Counted from the first letter of the stretch, positions 25,278 to 33,833 are shown. The stretch is 64,000 bases of DNA from Streptomyces viridochromogenes DSM 40736 (GCF_000158955.1 NZ_GG657757.1:1363613-1427612), one strand, 5' to 3'. The notes: a model not told the origin generated them from the letters alone. Numbers and translations: made by a program.

Positions 25278-25480
25278 CGCCCCAGGTTACTGACGCGGTG
25301 GCCCGGCCGCCGCCGCCGGCGTCGCGACGGCGGCCGGGAAACCGACAGCGAACCGACAGCGAGGTTTTATGCGCAGCTGCTCCCGGCCGGGCCAGGATTT
25401 CGACACCGTCTGAACAGGCGGTCCGCCGGGCCCGTACCTCCCGGCAGATCATCGCAAGCCTCCCGAAGGGAAATGTCCGT

Positions 25481-25984
25481 ATGACCAGCGCTTCGCTCCA
25501 GCCCGCATCGGGACCGGCCCGTCGTACCGTCGTGGCGGCGGCCGGAGCGGCGGGCCTCGCCGCCGCGCTGACCGCGTGCGGAGGCTCGGACGACAGCTCG
25601 TCCGGCTCCGTCGACTCCTCCGGCTCGTCCGGCACCGCCCAGGGCGACCAGGGGTCGGGCAGCACCCCGTCGAGCGGTGGGGGCGGTGCCGCGGCCGGCG
25701 GCGCGCTCGCGTCGACCGCCGACATCCCCGAGGGCGGCGGCAAGGTCTTCGCCGACCAGAAGGTGGTCGTCACCCAGCCGGCCGCGGGCGAGTTCAAGGC
25801 GTTCTCGGCCACCTGCACCCACCAGGGATGCGCGGTGAAGAGCATCGCCGACGGCGTCATCAACTGTCCCTGCCACAACAGCAACTTCTCGATCACCGAC
25901 GGCAGCGTGAAGAGCGGTCCCGCGAAGAAGCCGTTGCCGGAGATGAAGATCACCGTCGACGGCGACTCGATCAAGCTCGCCTGA
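25481..25984 (+). CDS. Rieske [2Fe-2S] lipoprotein
   Basis: The 167-residue protein has a Tat-like twin arginine (14-15), a hydrophobic stretch and a lipobox ending at Cys33, then a long Gly/Ser-rich linker (34-75) and a Rieske domain. The cluster ligands are Cys112/His114 (CTHQGC) and Cys129/His132 (CPCH), with Cys117 and Cys131 available for the stabilising disulphide. It should be an exported, lipid-anchored electron carrier. No oxidase or reductase partner gene is adjacent. ATG 25481 is the chosen start (weak GGGAAATG upstream). Tail overlaps the convergent isochorismatase-like gene. Confidence 0.93.
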   Translation: MTSASLQPASGPARRTVVAAAGAAGLAAALTACGGSDDSSSGSVDSSGSSGTAQGDQGSGSTPSSGGGGAAAGGALASTADIPEGGGKVFADQKVVVTQPAAGEFKAFSATCTHQGCAVKSIADGVINCPCHNSNFSITDGSVKSGPAKKPLPEMKITVDGDSIKLA

Positions 25985-26639
25985 GCTCGCCCCGGAGCGG
26001 CGCGTCCCGGGGACGCGTGAGACACGCCAGCACCTCGTCCGTGGTCGCGACCGTGGCGACCAACGCGAGGGTGTGGCGGATCATCGCGGGGGTGTACTCG
26101 GCGGGCACCCCCGCGACGGCGTCCGCCGGGACGACGGCGGTGTAACCGCGGTTCACGGCGTCGAACACGGCGTTGGGGACCGCCACGTTGGCCGAGACCC
26201 CGGTGACGATCAGCGTGCGGCAGCCGAGGTTGCGCAGCAGCGGGTCGACCTCCGTGCCCTGGAGCGGCGACAGCCCGTGCAGGCGCCGGACGACGAGGTC
26301 CTCCTCGGCGACCTCGATCGGCGCCGCGACACGCACCGCGCGCGTGCCGGTCAGCTGCCGGACGGGCAGCCGTTCGGCGGCGCGGAAGAGCGTTGCGTTG
26401 CGGCTGGCTCCGCGGCCGTCGGGGCGGCGTTCGGCGATGGCGTGGACGACCTGGACACCGCCCGCGTGGGCGGCGGCGACCAGGCGGGCGACGTTGGCGA
26501 GCACTCCGCCGGAGCGGGCCGCCTCGGCGAGTTCGGGCAGCGCGCTGTCGGCTCCGACCACGCCTTCCTGGCATTCGACGGTGAGCAGCACGGTGGTGGG
26601 CGGATCGAGGAGTTCACTGAGCTCTGCGTACGAGGGCAC
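25971..26639 (-). CDS. Isochorismatase-fold hydrolase lacking the catalytic Cys
   Basis: The 222-residue protein has the cysteine-hydrolase/isochorismatase fold: VLLTVECQEGVVG (acidic residue Glu22 where most members have Asp) and LIVTGVSANVAVPNAVFDAVNRGY, where the usual Cys of TGxxTxxCV is Ala. Isochorismatases such as PhzD also lack Cys, so it could hydrolyse a vinyl ether, or be inactive. GTG 26639 follows an AGGGGG site. It is convergent with the Rieske gene (14-bp overlap) and divergent from a PPOX gene. Confidence 0.82.
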   Translation of the reverse strand: MPSYAELSELLDPPTTVLLTVECQEGVVGADSALPELAEAARSGGVLANVARLVAAAHAGGVQVVHAIAERRPDGRGASRNATLFRAAERLPVRQLTGTRAVRVAAPIEVAEEDLVVRRLHGLSPLQGTEVDPLLRNLGCRTLIVTGVSANVAVPNAVFDAVNRGYTAVVPADAVAGVPAEYTPAMIRHTLALVATVATTDEVLACLTRPRDAPLRGELRRA

Positions 26640-26718
26640 GGTTCCCCCTGGGCGCCGGCGGCGGGTCGGGCGAGCGTAGCCACCGTTGCGCCCGGAAGGA
26701 AGAGACAGCATTCTTTTT

Positions 26719-26746
26719 CTGACGTGATGTCAGAGGATCTCCTCTG
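26719..26746. promoter_or_regulatory. Two overlapping dyads before the PPOX gene
   Basis: CTGACGTGATGTCAG (26719-26733, 5-bp arms) overlaps CAGAGGATCTCCTCTG (26731-26746, perfect 7-bp arms, 2-nt centre). The surrounding 80 bp are unusually A/T-rich for this DNA. They lie 30-60 bp before ATG 26778 and may be operators. Confidence 0.45.
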
Positions 26747-26777
26747 GCACGACGTGGGAGAAAGAAAGAGGGGGAGC

Positions 26778-27248
26778 ATGACCGTCACGCAGCAGCGCCG
26801 GGGCCGGAAGATCATGATGACGCCCGGTGAGCTGGACGATTTCCTCACCACGCAGCGCACCTGCCGGGTCGCCACGATCTCGGCCGACGGCGCCCCGCAC
26901 GTGAGCACGCTGTGGTTCGCCTGGGACGGCAGGTCGATGTGGCTGTACTCGGTCGTGCGCAGCAAGCGGTGGACCGACCTGCGGCGCGACCCGCGCGTGG
27001 CCATCGTGGTCGACACCGGTGAGGAGTACGACGAGCTGCGCGGCGCCGAGCTGTCCGGGACCGTCGAGTTCGTGGGCGAGATACCGCGCATCGGCGAACT
27101 GCGCGCCGAACTCGACGTCCCGGAGATGCTGTTCGCCCGGAAGAACTTCCACCTGGAGGAGATGCCGCACGACGGCCGGCACGCCTGGCTGCGCCTGACC
27201 CCCGAGAAGGTCGTCTCCTGGGACTTCCGCAAGCTGGCCGGACAGTAG
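26778..27248 (+). CDS. PPOX-class F420/flavin-dependent enzyme
   Basis: A 156-residue split beta-barrel protein of the pyridoxamine-phosphate-oxidase superfamily, actinobacterial F420-binding type: CRVATISADGAPHVSTLWFAWDGRSMWLYS is the cofactor-binding half and LRRDPRVAIVVDTGEEYDELRG follows. These enzymes reduce unsaturated or nitro compounds or bind haem; the substrate is unknown. ATG 26778 follows a very strong GAGGGGGAG site. Two dyads lie upstream. It is convergent with the LysR gene with a 4-bp gap. Confidence 0.87.
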   Translation: MTVTQQRRGRKIMMTPGELDDFLTTQRTCRVATISADGAPHVSTLWFAWDGRSMWLYSVVRSKRWTDLRRDPRVAIVVDTGEEYDELRGAELSGTVEFVGEIPRIGELRAELDVPEMLFARKNFHLEEMPHDGRHAWLRLTPEKVVSWDFRKLAGQ

Positions 27249-27252
27249 CGCC

Positions 27253-28155
27253 TCAGTCGAGGCTCTCGCCCGCAGCCTGGAGGGCCCGCACCGCCGCCCG
27301 GATCGACGGGCGGCGGTCGGCGTCCGCACGCCAGACGACGTACACATGCCGCCGCACCCGCTGACCGACGGGGACCGTCACGACCCCGTCCGGCACGGGA
27401 CGGCGGCCGAGCACAGGGGCGATGCACACACCGAGGCCCGCGGCGACCAGCGCGAGCTGGGTGTGGGTCTCGGCGGCGCGGTGGCCGACGATCGGTTCGA
27501 TGCCCCGGGAGCGGAGCGTGAACATCAGCCACTCGTGGCAGAACTCCCCGTCGCCCCAGGTGATCCACTCGTCGTCGGCGAACTCGCCGAGGTCCACCTC
27601 GTCGCGCCCCGCGAGCCGGTGGTCCGCCGGCATGGCGACATCGGCGGGGTCGTCCAGGATCGGCGCCTTGACCAGGCCGTCGGGCAGCGCCATCGGCTTG
27701 TTGTACCAGTCGAGCACCACGGCGAGGTCCAGATCACCGCGCACCACACCGGCGATGGCCTGCTCCGGCTCCAGCTCGCTTGAGCGCAGCCGCAGCGCGG
27801 GATGTTCCCGGCGCAGCGCGGACAGCGCGAGCGGGAAGAGCCCGCGAGCCGCGGTCGGGAACGCCGACAGTCTGAGTTCGCCGACGACCTGCCCGCGCTG
27901 CGCCTCCAGGTCGGACTGGGCGAGCTCCACCTGGGACAGGATGCGCGCGGCATGCTCGGCGAGCAGCCGGCCGGCGTCGGTGAGCCGCACACCCCGGCCG
28001 TTCTTGGCGAGGAGTTGCTGGCCGACCTCGCGCTCCAGCTTGGACATCTGCTGGGAGACCGCGGACGTCGTGATGTGCAGGCCCTCGGCCGCGCCGCTGA
28101 CCGAGCCGTGCCGGGCGAGGGCGTCGAGGGTGCGCAGGCGCTCCAGGTTCAACAT
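27253..28155 (-). CDS. LysR-family transcriptional regulator
   Basis: A 300-residue LTTR: winged helix-turn-helix at 3-62 (LRTLDALARHGSVSGAAEGLHITTSAVSQQMSKLER), linker helix, then the periplasmic-binding-like effector domain (about 90-290). It is divergent from an EamA transporter gene; the 74-bp gap contains ATACT-acgc-AGTAT, fitting an LTTR site, so it probably controls the transporter and itself. ATG 28155 is used; no strong ribosome site is visible. The inducer may be the transported metabolite (inference). Confidence 0.92.
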   Translation of the reverse strand: MLNLERLRTLDALARHGSVSGAAEGLHITTSAVSQQMSKLEREVGQQLLAKNGRGVRLTDAGRLLAEHAARILSQVELAQSDLEAQRGQVVGELRLSAFPTAARGLFPLALSALRREHPALRLRSSELEPEQAIAGVVRGDLDLAVVLDWYNKPMALPDGLVKAPILDDPADVAMPADHRLAGRDEVDLGEFADDEWITWGDGEFCHEWLMFTLRSRGIEPIVGHRAAETHTQLALVAAGLGVCIAPVLGRRPVPDGVVTVPVGQRVRRHVYVVWRADADRRPSIRAAVRALQAAGESLD

Positions 28156-28162
28156 GTAAGCA

Positions 28163-28176
28163 ATACTACGCAGTAT
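28163..28176. promoter_or_regulatory. Candidate LysR binding site
   Basis: ATACT (28163-28167) and AGTAT (28172-28176) form a perfect 5-bp inverted repeat with a 4-nt centre in the 74-bp gap between the LysR and EamA genes. Confidence 0.5.
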
Positions 28177-28229
28177 CGGGTGCGAAATATCGCTTGTGCT
28201 ACGAGGTTTTGGCCAGCATCGTGGCTGCC

Positions 28230-29177
28230 ATGAGCACCGTCACCACCCCCGTCGGCCGGGTCACCGTCACACCCCCTTCGAGCGAACGGCCGCGTCGCCG
28301 TCTCGACTGGCGTCTCCGCTTCGCCGCCCTGTCCCTGATCTGGGGCTTCAGCTTCCTCCTCATCAAGGTGGGCACCCATGCGTACGCGCCGTTCCAGGTG
28401 ACGCTCGGCCGGCTGGTGTTCGGTACGGCGGTGCTCGCCGCCGCCATGGCGGTGCGGCGCGAGCGGCTGCCGCGCGGGGCGCGCACCTGGGGGCATCTGG
28501 CGGTCGCCGCGTTCCTGCTCAACGCCCTGCCGTTCTCGCTGTTCGCGTACGCGGAGCTGACCATCCCGTCCACACTGGCGGGCATCTGCAACGCGACCTC
28601 GCCGCTGTGGGGCATGACGTTGTCGCTGGTCGCCCTGTCGGAGGACCGTCCGACCCGGGTGCGGGTCGCGGGGCTGGGTCTCGGTTTCCTCGGCGTGCTG
28701 ACCGTGCTGGGCGCCTGGCAGGGCTTCCACGGCCTGGACGCCGGCGGCACGGCGCTGGCTCTGCTGGCCTCCCTCAGCTACCCGATCGGCTGGATCTACG
28801 TCCGACGCACCCTGGCCGGCGCCGGCCACTCGCACCTGTCCATGACCGGCGCGCAACTGCTGCTGGCGACGGTCCAGCTGGCCGTCGTCACCCCACTGTT
28901 CACGACCCTGCCCACGAACCTCTCCCCCGTGCCGCTGCTGGCGATCGCCGCCCTGGGAGCGCTGGGCACGGGCCTCGCCGTGCTCCTCCAGTACGGCCTG
29001 GTCGCCGAGGTCGGCCCGACCACGGCCCAGATGGTCACGTACTTCATCCCGGTCATCGCGACGGCGGCGGGCGTCGCGCTCCTCGGCGAGCCGCTGGCGT
29101 GGTCGACACCGGTCGGCGCGGTGATCGTCCTGACGGGGGCGGCGCTCACACAGGTCCGGCCGAAGCCCCGGTCATAG
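28230..29177 (+). CDS. EamA/DMT-family transporter
   Basis: A 315-residue drug/metabolite transporter with about ten membrane helices arranged as two EamA repeats (about 30-165 and 175-310). Landmarks are LSLIWGFSFLLIKVG at the first helix, a NATSPLWGMTLSL turn near the middle, and GEPLAWSTPVGAVIVLTGAAL at the end of the second repeat. The family exports amino acids or other small metabolites. It is divergent from and probably regulated by the LysR protein. ATG 28230 has CATCGT 7 nt upstream, a weak leaderless -10. Confidence 0.9.
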   Translation: MSTVTTPVGRVTVTPPSSERPRRRLDWRLRFAALSLIWGFSFLLIKVGTHAYAPFQVTLGRLVFGTAVLAAAMAVRRERLPRGARTWGHLAVAAFLLNALPFSLFAYAELTIPSTLAGICNATSPLWGMTLSLVALSEDRPTRVRVAGLGLGFLGVLTVLGAWQGFHGLDAGGTALALLASLSYPIGWIYVRRTLAGAGHSHLSMTGAQLLLATVQLAVVTPLFTTLPTNLSPVPLLAIAALGALGTGLAVLLQYGLVAEVGPTTAQMVTYFIPVIATAAGVALLGEPLAWSTPVGAVIVLTGAALTQVRPKPRS

Positions 29178-29213
29178 CGGGTGCCCCTGCCCGGCGCTCG
29201 GGCCGCCTCCGCC

Positions 29214-30545
29214 TCAGACGTAACTCCGCGCCGGAGGCGGTCCGAGCGCCGAGGCGATCGCGTCGGCCAGCGCCTCGGTCTCGTCCTCGGTGAGCGTCGA
29301 GACGGTGACCCGGACGCCGGGCGGTGCGCTCAACCGGAAGCGGGCGCCGGGGGCGACGGCCCAGCCGGCGTGCAGCAGCCGGGCGACGGCACCGGTCTCG
29401 TCCGGCACCGGCACCCACACGTTCATCCCGCTACGCCCGTGCGCCGCGACCCCGCGCCGATCGAGCGCGCCGATCAGCGCGTCCCGGCGCCGCCCGTACG
29501 CGGCCGCCACCGCGCGCGTGTCCACCGCGCCGTCGGCCCACAGCCGCACCAGAGCGCGCTGCATCAGCCGGCTCACCCAGCCCGGCCCGAGCCGCTGCCG
29601 CCCGCGCACCCGGTCGACGGTGACGCCGTCCCCGGTGAGCAGGGCGAGCCGCAGATCCGGCCCGTAGGCCTTGGCGGCCGAGCGCACGAACGCCCAGTGC
29701 CGGGTGGCGCCGGCCAGGGGATGGAGCGGCACGTCGACGATGCCGTGGCCATGGTCGTCCTCGATCAGCAGGGCCTCCGGGTACTCCCGGAGCACGGACC
29801 GCAGGGCACGCGCGCGCGTGGCGCTCACCGCGGCGCCGGTCGGGTTCTGCGCACGGCCCGTGACGATCAGGGCACGCGCCCCGGCCGCCAGCGCCCGGCG
29901 CACGTCGTCGGCGTGCGTGCCCTCGTCGTCGACGCCGACGGGGACGGTCCGCAGCCCGAGCGCGGGCACGAGGTCGAGGGTGCGGCCCCAGCCGGGGTCC
30001 TCGACGGCGACGGTGTCGCCGGGCTTGAGGTGGGCCACCAGCACGCGTTCGGCCCCGTCGAGCGCACCCGACACCACGGCGAGCGGGCCGTCCGGCACCC
30101 CGTCGGCGTCGAACCCGGCGCGTGCGAGCCGGGCCAGCTCCGGATCCAGCGGATCCTCTCCGTACAGCACGGGCGCACGGTCGCCCTCGGCGGCGGCCGC
30201 CGCGAAGGCCGCCGCGAGCGGCGGCAGCAGGGCCGGGTCCGGATTGCCGTCCGCCACGTTCCGCACGCCTTCGGGGACGTCCACCCTGATGTGGTCCCGC
30301 CCGGTCGTCGCGGGCGCGGAGCGCACCCGGCTGCCGCGCCGGCCCGCGGTCTCGATGACCCCGCGCTCGCGCAGAGTCCGGTACGCGGCCGCGACGGTGT
30401 TGGGATTCACCCCCAGACGCTCCGCCAACTCCCGCATGGGCGGGAGCAGTTGCCCGGGCTGCAAGACACCGGCCCCCACAGCCCGCTCGACGCTCGCCGA
30501 AATGTCCACTGCGCGGCGCCCGCTGATCGGATACTCTCCTAGCAC
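29214..30545 (-). CDS. MocR-type regulator (GntR HTH fused to PLP aminotransferase fold)
   Basis: A 443-residue MocR protein: GntR winged helix at about 5-75 (LPPMRELAERLGVNPNTVAAAYRTLRERG), then a fold-type I aminotransferase domain. The PLP motif SAAKAYGPDLRLALL supplies the Schiff-base Lys, and RAQNPTG and DDHGHG hold the ring-binding Asn/Asp. MocR proteins sense PLP and amino acids and control neighbours; here a PPOX gene starts divergently, recalling PdxR control of vitamin B6 genes. GTG 30545 is 7 nt after CATACT (-10), implying a leaderless mRNA. Confidence 0.92.
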   Translation of the reverse strand: MLGEYPISGRRAVDISASVERAVGAGVLQPGQLLPPMRELAERLGVNPNTVAAAYRTLRERGVIETAGRRGSRVRSAPATTGRDHIRVDVPEGVRNVADGNPDPALLPPLAAAFAAAAAEGDRAPVLYGEDPLDPELARLARAGFDADGVPDGPLAVVSGALDGAERVLVAHLKPGDTVAVEDPGWGRTLDLVPALGLRTVPVGVDDEGTHADDVRRALAAGARALIVTGRAQNPTGAAVSATRARALRSVLREYPEALLIEDDHGHGIVDVPLHPLAGATRHWAFVRSAAKAYGPDLRLALLTGDGVTVDRVRGRQRLGPGWVSRLMQRALVRLWADGAVDTRAVAAAYGRRRDALIGALDRRGVAAHGRSGMNVWVPVPDETGAVARLLHAGWAVAPGARFRLSAPPGVRVTVSTLTEDETEALADAIASALGPPPARSYV

Positions 30546-30552
30546 AAACCCA

Positions 30553-30568
30553 AGTATGCACTAGTGCA
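30553..30568. promoter_or_regulatory. Palindrome in the MocR/PPOX divergent region
   Basis: TGCACTAGTGCA (30557-30568) is a perfect 12-bp palindrome. It touches the MocR -10 (CATACT on the minus strand, 30553-30558) and ends next to the PPOX gene, as expected of an operator for both. Confidence 0.6.
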
Positions 30569-30580
30569 ATGGAGAGCGCC

Positions 30581-31267
30581 ATGCAGGGGACCGCGCAGAC
30601 GTCGTCGCAGCCCGCCACCGCCTACACCCCGACCGACCGCACCGTCCCCACACGCTCGGCGAACCGGGCGGCGTACGACAGGGAACTGGTGCACGCGATA
30701 CTCGACGAGGCCTACGTCTGCCACCTCGGCTTCGTCCGCGACGGCGCACCGGTCGTGCTGCCGACGCTGTACGCCCGGGTCGGCGAGCGGCTCTACGTGC
30801 ACGGCTCGACGGGCTCGCGCCCGCTCCGGGCGGCCGGTCAGACGGACCCGGGCCTGCCGGTCTGCCTGACCGTCACGCACGTCGACGGCCTGGTCCTGGC
30901 CCGCTCGGCCTTCCACCACTCGATCAACTACCGCTCCGTGGTGGTGCACGGCGTCGCCCACGACGTGACGGACCCCGAGGAGAAGCGCCGGGCCCTGGAC
31001 GCGCTGGTCGACCACGTCGTGCCGGGACGCGCCGCCGACTCCCGGCCGGCCAACAGGAAGGAGCTGGCCGCCACGGCCGTGATCCGCCTGGACCTCGACG
31101 AGGTCTCCGCCAAGCTCCGCACCGGCGGCGTCAACGACGAGCCGGAAGACCTCGCCCTCCCCCACTGGGCCGGAGTGGTCCCGGTGCACAGGACCTACGG
31201 CACCCCGGTTCCCGACCCGGACCTGACCCCCGGCACCGAACTGCCCGACTACCTCGAGGCTCGGTGA
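30581..31267 (+). CDS. PPOX-class flavin-dependent oxidoreductase (NimA-like)
   Basis: The 228-residue protein is a split-barrel flavoprotein of the pyridoxamine-phosphate-oxidase-like/NimA group: ILDEAYVCHLGFVRDGAPVVLPTLYARVGERLYVHGSTGS is the hallmark, followed by SAFHHSINYRSVVVHG. It may bind FMN or PLP-like ligands and reduce nitro compounds; true PdxH activity is unlikely because PdxH substrate motifs are not evident. ATG 30581 follows GGAGAG; ATG 30569 in frame is the alternative. It is divergent from mocR with a palindrome between them, which suggests a B6-linked function. Confidence 0.85.
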   Translation: MQGTAQTSSQPATAYTPTDRTVPTRSANRAAYDRELVHAILDEAYVCHLGFVRDGAPVVLPTLYARVGERLYVHGSTGSRPLRAAGQTDPGLPVCLTVTHVDGLVLARSAFHHSINYRSVVVHGVAHDVTDPEEKRRALDALVDHVVPGRAADSRPANRKELAATAVIRLDLDEVSAKLRTGGVNDEPEDLALPHWAGVVPVHRTYGTPVPDPDLTPGTELPDYLEAR

Positions 31268-31270
31268 CCT

Positions 31271-31320
31271 GAAGGGGCGCGGGGAACCGCGCGACCGGCC
31301 GGGGACGGCCCGCAGCCGCC
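31271..31320. repeat. Streptomycete intergenic repeat element
   Basis: The tract starts AAGGGGCGCGGGGAACCGCG, continues GCGACCGGCC and ends GGCCCGCAGCCGCC. It matches the element at 6476-6510 and, from memory, a frequent REP-like sequence after Streptomyces genes. It starts 4 bp after the PPOX stop. The rest of the 267-bp gap to the EamA gene shows no gene. Confidence 0.6.
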
Positions 31321-31534
31321 GTCGGACAAGCGCACCCGGCTCCTTGCGCACCCCCGCACCTCCGCCACCGCAAGCCCCGCGATTCCCCGGATCAGTGGGA
31401 TCGACGGGGTCCACGGACTTCGGCTGCGGGCGCCGCCGTTCGGCCCGGCGGCAACGCCGGGCGCGTTTTCCGCAGGGCCCGCCTCAGGCGGCCGGGGGCG
31501 GAAGAACGAGTGCGTTCGAAGACATGATCGGCAC

Positions 31535-32539
31535 TCAGGCGGCCGTTCCGCCCCTGGACAACTCCCTTTCCGGGCCACCGCTCGCCACCGGGCCCTCGGA
31601 CCCCTTCGCCGGCGTCGAGGACTGCGCGATGAAGGCGCCGACCAGCACGATCACGCCACCGGCGATCTGCGGCGCCGAGAGGTGCTCGCCGAGCAGGATC
31701 CAGGCCAGGACGGTGGCGATGACCGCCTCGAGACAGGCCACGACGCCGGCGACCTGCGGGGAGAGCCGTCGCACGGCGAGCACACCGGTGACGTACGCGA
31801 CGACGGTGGCGACGAGGACGATCCAGGCCAGCAGCGCCACGGCGGCGACGGGTGTGCCGTCCATGCGCGCGGTGCCCGTGAGCACGGACCAGTCCATGCT
31901 CCAGGGCCGGGCGACGACGGTCAGCACGGCCGCGCCGACGAGCAGCCCGTAGGCGATGACACCGAGCGGGTCGGGGGCCTCGTCCCCGGCGTCGCTGCCC
32001 TGGTCGGAGAGGACGAAGTAGCCGACCTGACAGCAGGCCGCGCCTAGTGCGAGCAGCAGCCCCAGGGCGTCGAAGCCGAGACCGGACCACACCTCGACGA
32101 CGCAGGCGAGTCCGCCGACCGCGAGGACGACACCGACCGCCGCGGCACGGGTGACGGGCCGCCGCTGCACGAAACGCACCCAGCCCAGCACGAGGGCGGG
32201 CGCCAGGTATTCGATGAGCAGGGCCACCCCGACGGGGATACGGGAGAGGGCCGCGAAGTAACAGGCCTGGACACCGGCGACGGCCAGCAGCCCGAACCCG
32301 GCGAGCAGTCCGGGACGGCGGCGCAGCAGCGCACGGTGGCGTACCGCGAGCGGCAGCATCACGAGGGCCGCCCCCGCCACGCGCAGCCACACCACGTGCA
32401 GCGGGTCGAGGCCCGCCTCGATCAACGGCTTGGCCGCGACACCGGATCCGCCGAAGGCCACCGCGGACACGAGCGCGAGGCCGAGCCCCACACCCCTGCC
32501 GCGCCCGCTCGCACTGCTGTCAGACGTACGCACCGGCAC
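31535..32539 (-). CDS. EamA/DMT-family transporter
   Basis: A second DMT exporter in the window, 334 residues with about ten membrane segments in two EamA repeats (about 18-150 and 160-300). Landmarks are SAVAFGGSGVAAKPLIEAGLDP at the start, YFAALSRIPVGVALLIEYLAPALVLGW ending the first repeat, and LSPQVAGVVACLEAVIATVLAWILLGE in the second. The C-terminal 25 residues are polar. The substrate is unknown. It stands alone, convergent with the PPOX gene, and no regulator is adjacent. Confidence 0.87.
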   Translation of the reverse strand: MPVRTSDSSASGRGRGVGLGLALVSAVAFGGSGVAAKPLIEAGLDPLHVVWLRVAGAALVMLPLAVRHRALLRRRPGLLAGFGLLAVAGVQACYFAALSRIPVGVALLIEYLAPALVLGWVRFVQRRPVTRAAAVGVVLAVGGLACVVEVWSGLGFDALGLLLALGAACCQVGYFVLSDQGSDAGDEAPDPLGVIAYGLLVGAAVLTVVARPWSMDWSVLTGTARMDGTPVAAVALLAWIVLVATVVAYVTGVLAVRRLSPQVAGVVACLEAVIATVLAWILLGEHLSAPQIAGGVIVLVGAFIAQSSTPAKGSEGPVASGGPERELSRGGTAA

Positions 32540-32616
32540 ATGATGACAGGGCCTGACAGGAGCGTCACCCCCTTGACACCTGTCTCACTGCCTGGACGCC
32601 GCGAGCCCCCGGTCAG

Positions 32617-33201
32617 TCAGTGAGCCGCGTCGCTCCCTCTGACGCCGTCGAGCCGGGCGAGCACCTCGCGCGGCTCGATCCCGGCCCGACCGAGCACCTC
32701 GACGGCGCGCGCCTGCCGGTCCACGAGGATCGCCGCGAGCAGGTCGGCCGCACGGGCCGGTCCGCCGTGCCGGGCGGCGCGTTCGCAGGCGTACTCCATC
32801 GCCGTCGCGGCCAGCGGCGAGAAGCCCGCTGTCTCCTTCACAGAGGGGTCCGCCGGCACGGGAACGGCACCGGAGTCCTCGACACCGCTCTGCCAGCGCA
32901 GGCCGTACCCGATGCTGCGCTGGACGAGATAGCCGAGCAGCCGAGCGAGCTGCGGTCCGTCACCGACGGCGATGCGCGCCTCGGGGTCGGACTCCAGCAG
33001 CGAGTGGAGCAGATGGGCGGTGTCGATCTGCCGGTCCCCGTCCCTGACCGCCCGGCGACGGGCACCTCCGATCACCGATGCCAGCTCGGCACTGAGCCTG
33101 GCATCGTTCTCCGCGCGGTGGATGCCGTGCTCATGGGCCGACTGCCGGGGAATCGAGGGTTGCACACCCCTCACCCCATCAGTCCCGAGAGCCCGGGTCA
33201 T
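32617..33201 (-). CDS. Clp N-terminal-domain protein
   Basis: A 194-residue protein made of two Clp R/N repeats (about 40-95 and 120-185): AVRDGDRQIDTAHLLHSLLES and MEYACERAARHGGPARAADLLAAILVDRQARAVEVL, as in ClpA/ClpC substrate-recognition domains. No ATPase modules follow, so it may be an adaptor or a sensor that competes for Clp substrates (inference). ATG 33201 is used although GAGG lies very close to it; GTG 33165 is an alternative that removes 12 residues. No transmembrane segment. Confidence 0.8.
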   Translation of the reverse strand: MTRALGTDGVRGVQPSIPRQSAHEHGIHRAENDARLSAELASVIGGARRRAVRDGDRQIDTAHLLHSLLESDPEARIAVGDGPQLARLLGYLVQRSIGYGLRWQSGVEDSGAVPVPADPSVKETAGFSPLAATAMEYACERAARHGGPARAADLLAAILVDRQARAVEVLGRAGIEPREVLARLDGVRGSDAAH

Positions 33202-33388
33202 CCTCGGAGCGAAGCATTTTCGCGTCCCACAGGAAGTGGACTTCGCCGACCGGAATCTCCTCCCTACGGAGGAGATCAGGCCGTTGCGCCCCAGGCCACC
33301 CACACTTCTGACTGTTCGTCAGTATTGAACATTGCGACTCCTCCGGCTACGTTCCGCGACACCCAGCCCGACACAAAGAGGTGTTCGC

Positions 33389-33817
33389 ATGGCCGAAGTC
33401 AGCGCGGAGGCACGCATCGGGGCACCGGCCGAGAAGGTGTGGGCCCAGCTCACCGACTGGCCCGCGTACGGCGAGTGGAACGCGACGCACACCAGCTTCC
33501 CGTCGGGCGGCCCCGAGCCCCTCGAAGTGGGAGCCACGTTCCAGGAGAACATGAGACTCATGAACTTCCCGGCCGAGGTGGAGTGGACCGTCGAGGAGCT
33601 GGAACCGGCCCGGGTGCTCGCCATCCGCGGCAAGGGCCCGATGGGCGTGACCGTGGCGACGCGCTACACCCTCACCCCGGACGGCACGGCGACGACGGTC
33701 CGCATCGACGGCGAGTTCACGGGCGCGGCGGTGTCGCTGATGGCGGGCAAGCTCAAGGACTCGGGCACGGCGGCCCTGCAGGAGTCGCTGCGCAAGCTCG
33801 ACGGGCTGGTGACCTGA
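33389..33817 (+). CDS. SRPBCC (START/Bet v 1-like) family protein
   Basis: The 142-residue protein has the SRPBCC fold with a deep hydrophobic pocket: AEARIGAPAEKVWAQLTDWPAYGEWNATHTSF is the typical start, and the long C-terminal helix (AVSLMAGKLKDSGTAALQESLRKLDGLV) closes the pocket. Members bind or transform hydrophobic ligands such as polyketides; nothing specific is seen here. ATG 33389 follows an AAAGAGGTG site. It is convergent with padR and shares a strong bidirectional hairpin with it. Confidence 0.86.
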   Translation: MAEVSAEARIGAPAEKVWAQLTDWPAYGEWNATHTSFPSGGPEPLEVGATFQENMRLMNFPAEVEWTVEELEPARVLAIRGKGPMGVTVATRYTLTPDGTATTVRIDGEFTGAAVSLMAGKLKDSGTAALQESLRKLDGLVT

Positions 33818-33833
33818 CCGGCCGGAACACCGA

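Noticed and set aside
24112..26574. 820-codon open frame on the minus strand
   Set aside because: Only its last 137 codons form a real gene (DUF3037); the rest is the wrong frame of the HipA-like, Rieske and isochorismatase-like genes.
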